Part shown: positions 5,613 through 8,912 of the stretch, in pieces
Layout of the letters: each line of letters opens with the position of its first letter
Numbering within the stretch: position 1 is the stretch's first letter
Origin: Firmicutes bacterium UBA4996
GTDB taxonomy: Bacteria; Bacillota; Limnochordia; Darwinibacteriales; Darwinibacteriaceae
Direction of reading: 5' to 3'
Length of the DNA: 8,912 nt
Assembly (NCBI GenBank): GCA_002396805.1
Contig: DGYW01000005.1
Location: 63,191-72,102 of the forward strand
Program-made: the position numbers and the translations under genes
Notes under the pieces: model-generated
What the model was told of the DNA's origin: nothing
The model's input: the letters and a program-made list of their open reading frames with translations, nothing else
Database searches by the model: none

Positions 5613-6478
5613 TGAAAAGAAACTTTGATTACTTCTTACAGAAAATACCTGCAAATATCCACGATAACACAAGGTCCATTTTTACTGAATATCTGGCCAT
5701 CTTTATTCCCGATTGTTTTGTCATGGATAAGCCTATGTATGTTGAAGAATATCACTTTGTAATTTGCTTCAGCACACCACCTTTGGCAACAATTAAAGGG
5801 AAAGAGTATCAATTTCGTAGAGGTAGTCTGATCTGCCTAGGACCTGGCGATGATATTTTAGTTCATTCATCCAGCCATTCTGTGCTAGTAAAGTATATGG
5901 CGATTTGCGTCAACCCGGAATTCTTACAAGATATTCATGTGCAAACGGGGGGCAAGGGTACCTTGCAGTTTTCCACCGTTGATCGTCGCTTTAGTTTCTT
6001 GCTTCTTGAAGCATTAGAAGCTCTCATTCATGAGGTTGTAACTTATGGAACTTCGAACCAGTTAATGATCGCTAGTTTGGAAAACCGCGTAGCCATTCAG
6101 TTGTTGAGAGATGCCCGATCCGAATTTTCTGAGAGTAAGCACCATCAACATGTGCAAGAAAACGTTGAGAGGGCCATTAAGTATATTGAAACCTATTACA
6201 GCAGTAACATTTCCATCACTGACATCTGTAAATCGATCTATATTAGCCCAGCCTATTTGCAAAAGATATTCTTAAAACAAGTAGGCAAGACGCCCCATCA
6301 ATACATTATGGAATGTAGGCATCAAAAGTCTAAAGAATTGCTGGAAACTACGGATCTATCTGTCGAGGAGATTGCAAGGCAGGTTGGCTTTGTAAACCAC
6401 TCCCACTTTTCTACTGCATTTAAGAAAATACAAGGTGTTTCTCCTTTAGCTTTTAGGAAATCTAGTCGCAAAATTTGA
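5612..6478 (+). CDS. AraC-family transcriptional regulator with N-terminal cupin-type sensor
   Basis: A 288-residue one-component regulator. Residues about 27-108 form a beta-rich AraC-type effector domain (VEEYHFVICFSTPPLATI, QFRRGSLICLGPGDDI), followed by a helical linker with AIKYIETYY. The C-terminal 89 residues are the paired helix-turn-helix DNA-binding module: ISITDICKSIYISPAYLQKIF (about 200-220) and VEEIARQVGFVNHSHFSTAFKK (about 251-272), ending with the standard GVSPLAFRK. The chosen ATG at 5612 shares a base with the peptidase stop (TAATG), with AGAAGGG (5603-5609) just upstream; an in-frame extension upstream to 5561 lies inside the peptidase gene and is not needed. Translational coupling implies it controls or senses something tied to the cupin/peptidase operon. 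The ligand cannot be read. A terminator follows. Confidence 0.93.
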   Translation: MKRNFDYFLQKIPANIHDNTRSIFTEYLAIFIPDCFVMDKPMYVEEYHFVICFSTPPLATIKGKEYQFRRGSLICLGPGDDILVHSSSHSVLVKYMAICVNPEFLQDIHVQTGGKGTLQFSTVDRRFSFLLLEALEALIHEVVTYGTSNQLMIASLENRVAIQLLRDARSEFSESKHHQHVQENVERAIKYIETYYSSNISITDICKSIYISPAYLQKIFLKQVGKTPHQYIMECRHQKSKELLETTDLSVEEIARQVGFVNHSHFSTAFKKIQGVSPLAFRKSSRKI

Positions 6479-6492
6479 ATAAGAAACACAGT

Positions 6493-6520
6493 AGCACCCA
6501 GGTGTTCGCATCTGGGTGCT
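6493..6520 (+). terminator. Rho-independent terminator after the AraC gene
   Basis: AGCACCCAG (6493-6501) pairs perfectly with CTGGGTGCT (6512-6520) around a ten-base loop, followed by CTTTGTCGTT. The stem is long and GC-rich; the T-tract is poor, so termination may be partial. It closes the 4263-6478 operon. Confidence 0.75.
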
Positions 6521-6591
6521 CTTTGTCGTTCAAGACGATGGTAATCTGCAAGAATTATAATTGAAATTGCAAAAAAGTAACCTTTGTCTCC

Positions 6592-6633
6592 TGCTAAAAT
6601 AAAAGTAGAGCTGGGCGTATAAACTAAGGAGGT
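6592..6633 (+). promoter_or_regulatory. Possible extended -10 and strong ribosome site before 6640
   Basis: TGCTAAAAT (6592-6600) resembles an extended -10 element; no good -35 at the right distance was found. AAGGAGGT (6626-6633) is a full-consensus Shine-Dalgarno, six bases before ATG 6640. The ribosome site is firm, the promoter tentative. Confidence 0.45.
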
Positions 6634-6639
6634 CTTCAT

Positions 6640-6981
6640 ATGATTGGACAAGACAAAGGGGTCCAGGACTTAGTATTTACGAGTGAGGACATTGAAAAGA
6701 ACAAGACCATGGCGGGACTTTCGTACCTAGTCTTTTTCTTGCCCTTAATTGCCTGTCCCGATTCGAAGTATGCTAAATTCCATGCCAACCAAGCCCTATT
6801 ATTGCTGATCACTGCTATCGTAGGCAATATCATCCTAGGTTTCATCCCCATCATTGGCTGGATGCTACTTCCCCTGTTTGGCATCGGAGTCTTAGTCTTA
6901 GGTGTAATGGGGTTAATCAACGCTTTTGGTGGACAAGCAAGAGAATTGCCATTGATAGGTAAGTATAAGATTCTCAACTAA
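6640..6981 (+). CDS. DUF4870/COG4818-like small membrane protein
   Basis: A 113-residue protein with a short polar N-terminus (TSEDIEKNKTMAGLSY) and about three membrane helices (residues 23-40, about 50-67 and 70-96). The arrangement EKNKxMAxLSYLxFFLPL, a short loop with D41-S-K-Y-A-K-F-H48-A-N-Q-A (the conserved HANQ segment opening the second helix), then a glycine-rich last helix, is characteristic of the DUF4870-type membrane proteins common in Bacillota. Their function is not established. The start is certain from the consensus ribosome site. Its stop codon overlaps the ribosome site of the downstream gene, so the two form an operon that begins after the terminator at 6493 and ends at the one at 7748. 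Confidence 0.87.
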   Translation: MIGQDKGVQDLVFTSEDIEKNKTMAGLSYLVFFLPLIACPDSKYAKFHANQALLLLITAIVGNIILGFIPIIGWMLLPLFGIGVLVLGVMGLINAFGGQARELPLIGKYKILN

Positions 6982-6992
6982 GGAGAGATACT

Positions 6993-7727
6993 GTGAAAAA
7001 GAAGACGTCATTAGCCGTGATGACCTTGATTCTTTTGATTATTGTTGGTTGTATCCTGGCAAAGCCTGTCTTGGGAATGACTAGCGAAGCCTCTCAACTG
7101 GTTTCAGACTTGATCCCCTTGGCGGTTGATGCTGAGATTCTCGATATTCGGCAAAATCCTAGTAAGACAGGATTAGAAGTGGACTATGTAAGTGGGAATA
7201 ACATTGATACCTTGGCCGACTTTTATAAGGGTGCATTGAAGGATTCGGAGAACTTAAGGGCCGACAAATTTCCGTCTGGGTATATGATTACAGCTAATCA
7301 CGGTAAACTGCACTATATGATCATGTTGAGTGAGAATGCCATGGCATCTAATCCTAAATATAAGGGTCTGGTGTCTGTTTCCATTATTCTGAGCGGCTTG
7401 TCGGCAGAGCCCGAAAAGACAGAAAACCCAGAAGAAATTGGCGCAACGTGGCCAGCAGCTGAGCTTGCGGGGCTTCCTCAACTTGAGGGGCAGATTACTC
7501 AGATTCAACGCGAAGATGGTGTTGTGAGGGTCAGGATGCTTGTGACGGGTGTTGATGTGGTGAAAGAGTACCTTGAGCAACTAAGGCTCGCTGGCTTCCG
7601 ATTTGATGCGGAGCCCGCTTTTTCTGCTGATGATCACCTAGAGTTTGTTGCCTTCATGGACAGTGTTATTCTAAACTTCACTTACAAAAGCGTAGAAAAG
7701 GCCGTGTTTTTCGAATACATGCAATAA
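6993..7727 (+). CDS. Membrane-anchored or lipoprotein with duplicated alpha/beta domain, unknown function
   Basis: A 244-residue exported protein starting at GTG 6993 with AAGGAGA (6980-6986) overlapping the previous stop. MKKKTS followed by a hydrophobic run (residues 7-23) is either a signal anchor or a lipoprotein signal; I17-V-G-C20 satisfies the loose lipobox pattern, but hydrophobic residues continue past C20. The rest looks like two related alpha/beta units. One spans about 47-134 (strand AEILDIRQN, GLEVDYVS, helix DTLADFYKGAL, strands HYMIMLS and VSVSIILSG). The other spans about 164-243 (GQITQIQRE, VVRVRMLVTG, helix VVKEYLEQLRLAGF, then LEFVAFMDSV and KAVFFEYM). They are joined by a Pro/Glu-rich linker (SAEPEKTENPEE). 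I do not recognise the family. The operon partner is the DUF4870-like protein, suggesting an envelope role. Confidence 0.83.
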   Translation: MKKKTSLAVMTLILLIIVGCILAKPVLGMTSEASQLVSDLIPLAVDAEILDIRQNPSKTGLEVDYVSGNNIDTLADFYKGALKDSENLRADKFPSGYMITANHGKLHYMIMLSENAMASNPKYKGLVSVSIILSGLSAEPEKTENPEEIGATWPAAELAGLPQLEGQITQIQREDGVVRVRMLVTGVDVVKEYLEQLRLAGFRFDAEPAFSADDHLEFVAFMDSVILNFTYKSVEKAVFFEYMQ

Positions 7728-7747
7728 CGATGCAATGTATAAACCCT

Positions 7748-7776
7748 ACCCTGCACTACTTCAGGCAGGGTTTTTT
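7748..7776 (+). terminator. Rho-independent terminator
   Basis: ACCCTGC (7748-7754) pairs with GCAGGGT (7765-7771) around a ten-base loop, and the stem runs into TTTTTT (7771-7776). This is a clear intrinsic terminator for the 6640-7727 operon, 20 bases after its last stop. Confidence 0.88.
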
Positions 7777-7825
7777 CTTTGGGGAAGAGAAGAAACGTTC
7801 ATCGTCCTAGATAGGGTGGTGACAC

Positions 7826-8695
7826 ATGCATTACAAAGAGTACAAGACGATTCTTTCGCCCAGGAATGGCATGAACATCTATCGAGGTTGCTCCCATGGA
7901 TGCATTTATTGCGATAGTCGAAGTAAGTGTTACAACATGGATCATGATTTTGAAGACATTGAGGTCAAGCTAAATGCGCCCGAAATGCTAGAGGCTACAC
8001 TAAAATCTAAACGTAAGAAAGGTATGATCTCTACAGGAGCCATGTCAGACCCTTACATACCGCTGGAGGCTGAACTTCAGTATACACGGCGCTGTTTGGA
8101 AATCATCGATCGCTCTGGCTTTGGAATTGCCATTTTGACCAAATCGCATACAATCCTACGCGATCTAGATCTACTTAAGTCGATAAACTCCAAGACCAAA
8201 ACCGTGGTTCAAATGACTCTCACCACTTTTGATGAGGACTTATGTAGAGTGATCGAGCCCAATGTCTCCACAACCAGGGAACGTTTTGAGGTTCTTAAGA
8301 TCATGCGGGAACACGGGATTCCTACTGTTGTCTGGTTGGTTCCGGTGCTTCCGTTCATCAATGATACGGAAGAAAATCTACGAGGTATCCTCGAATACTG
8401 TATCGAGGCTGGTGTATACGGAATCTTGAATTTCGGCATTGGTGTCACTTTAAGGGAGGGCAATAGAGAGTACTTTTATCAAAAGCTTGATGAGCATTTT
8501 CCTGGATTAAGAAAGAAGTATCACCAAAAGTATGGTTATAGCTATGTACTTAGTAGTGACCACAATAATAAACTAATGTCGATCTTTCACGCCGAATGTG
8601 CCAAGCACGGTATCGAGAGCAATAGTAAGCGGATTTTTGAATATCTACGCACCTTTGAAGAAAAAAACTCCTATGAACAAATGAGTTTGTTTTGA
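7826..8695 (+). CDS. SPL-family radical SAM protein (COG1533)
   Basis: A 289-residue radical S-adenosylmethionine enzyme. The cluster-binding motif is R-G-C22-S-H-G-C26-I-Y-C29-D (CxxxCxxC, the ligands for the 4Fe-4S cluster that cleaves SAM). It is followed by the SPL-type segments MISTGAMSDPYIPLE (about 67-82), ILTKSHTILRDLDLL, QMTLTTFDEDLCRVIEPN, and VVWLVPVLPFINDTEENL. It belongs to the short clade often annotated as spore-photoproduct-lyase-like. True SplB is longer (about 340 residues) with a further N-terminal domain, so photoproduct repair should not be assumed; the reaction is unknown. The C-terminus ends EQMSLF, which resembles a beta-clamp-binding peptide. ATG 7826 is preceded by AGGGTGGTGA (7813-7822). 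It is monocistronic as far as seen: a terminator lies upstream, and a new gene starts 119 bp downstream. Confidence 0.93.
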   Translation: MHYKEYKTILSPRNGMNIYRGCSHGCIYCDSRSKCYNMDHDFEDIEVKLNAPEMLEATLKSKRKKGMISTGAMSDPYIPLEAELQYTRRCLEIIDRSGFGIAILTKSHTILRDLDLLKSINSKTKTVVQMTLTTFDEDLCRVIEPNVSTTRERFEVLKIMREHGIPTVVWLVPVLPFINDTEENLRGILEYCIEAGVYGILNFGIGVTLREGNREYFYQKLDEHFPGLRKKYHQKYGYSYVLSSDHNNKLMSIFHAECAKHGIESNSKRIFEYLRTFEEKNSYEQMSLF

Positions 8696-8716
8696 GGAAC
8701 CTCGGCTAAGATCTTC

Positions 8717-8767
8717 TTGATGGTTGCCGATAAAAAGGTAAGTGCTGTCATAGACTGGATCAAGTAG
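8717..8767 (+). pseudogene. Possible remnant of a phosphotransferase (APH-like) gene
   Basis: Between the radical SAM gene and the lipoprotein gene, one frame reads LMVADKKVSAVIDWIK and then TAG (8765-8767). This resembles the segment after the catalytic loop in APH-family kinases (NxLVxDxKVSAVIDW, where the Asp binds metal). No upstream HGD loop, start codon or ribosome site is present, so at most it is a short eroded fragment. Sixteen residues are too few to exclude chance. Confidence 0.25.
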
Positions 8768-8814
8768 ACGAATGTTCTATAGAAACCCACATTTAAACGC
8801 GAGAGGGTGATTGT

Positions 8815-8912
8815 ATGCGACGTAGAATTTACACTGCGTTAGGATTAGTAGTGATATTACTTTTGACTGGTTGTACTGTGAGTGTTAGCCCCAGGTATGG
8901 TAATTTGAGGGG
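8815..8912 (+). CDS. Lipoprotein, 5' part only (runs off the window)
   Basis: ATG 8815, preceded by GAGAGGGTGA (8801-8810), opens MRRRIYTALGLVVILLLTGC and continues TVSVSPRYGNLRG to the window edge. Three arginines, a hydrophobic core (about residues 5-16) and the lipobox L17-T-G-C20 mark a type II signal peptide, so the mature protein should be lipid-anchored at C20 on the outer face of the membrane. Only 32 codons are visible, too few to place the family. The 47 bases before the ribosome site show no convincing promoter. Confidence 0.82.
   Translation, partial: MRRRIYTALGLVVILLLTGCTVSVSPRYGNLR

Noticed and set aside
6636..6977. Antisense open frame of 113 codons across the DUF4870-like gene
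   Set aside because: It mirrors the real gene, which has a consensus ribosome site and family motifs; the antisense product has no sensible features.
7735..7917. Plus-strand open frame spanning the terminator and the start of the radical SAM gene
   Set aside because: It runs through a clear hairpin plus T-tract and overlaps the radical SAM gene out of frame.
7826..8695. Calling the radical SAM gene splB (spore photoproduct lyase)
   Set aside because: The protein is shorter than true SplB, with the CxxxCxxC near residue 22, and belongs to the COG1533 short clade of unknown reaction.
1..8912. Search for CRISPR repeats, tRNA/rRNA, insertion sequences and attachment sites
   Set aside because: No regularly spaced repeats, RNA gene signatures, transposase motifs or terminal inverted repeats were seen on either strand.

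Overview
The window looks like chromosomal DNA of a Bacillota (low- to mid-GC Gram-positive, probably anaerobic/clostridial-type) bacterium. The reasons are strong purine-rich Shine-Dalgarno sites (AAGGAGGT before 6640, AAGGAGA before 6993), frequent TTG/GTG starts, TAATG-coupled genes, short Rho-independent terminators, and several proteins whose closest remembered relatives are clostridial (SPL-family radical SAM protein, small ACT protein, DUF4870-type membrane protein). The class assignment is inference. No rRNA, tRNA, CRISPR array, transposase or integrase was seen.

Layout. (1) 20-748 on the minus strand is a secreted jelly-roll-like protein, divergent from everything else; the 749-1015 gap holds its ribosome site, a possible short leader ORF and an imperfect inverted repeat. 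(2) 1016-2533 holds a DUF998-like membrane protein followed 12 bp later by a large GNAT acetyltransferase. (3) 2622-3381 is a patch of decay: a second, small GNAT gene has lost its middle and is frameshifted, an intact 74-residue membrane protein overlaps its end, and then comes the C-terminal remnant of an ACT-domain gene with an in-frame stop. (4) 3384-4169 is a full-length APH(3')-type aminoglycoside phosphotransferase homologue starting with TTG. (5) 4263-6478 reads as a small operon: Cupin_3 protein, MccF-like S66 serine carboxypeptidase with an intact Ser-Glu-His triad, and an AraC-family regulator overlapping the peptidase stop by 1 nt; a terminator follows at 6493. (6) 6640-7727 is a two-gene operon (DUF4870-like membrane protein, then a membrane-anchored or lipoprotein with an apparent internal duplication), ended by a clear terminator at 7748. 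(7) 7826-8695 is an SPL-family radical SAM enzyme whose C-terminus resembles a sliding-clamp-binding motif. (8) 8815 onward is the start of a lipoprotein gene cut by the window edge, preceded by a short stretch resembling a kinase fragment.

How the genes work together. The middle of the window concentrates enzyme families that often modify or hydrolyse antibiotics and other small toxic molecules (two GNATs, an APH, an MccF-like peptidase, a cupin), with a local AraC regulator. That supports, but does not prove, a detoxification or intrinsic-resistance role. I see no evidence for a wholly new system. The points most worth following are the MccF-like/cupin/AraC operon with its direct-repeat candidate operator, the APH(3')-III-like kinase, the clamp-motif tail on the radical SAM protein, and the paired pseudogenes.
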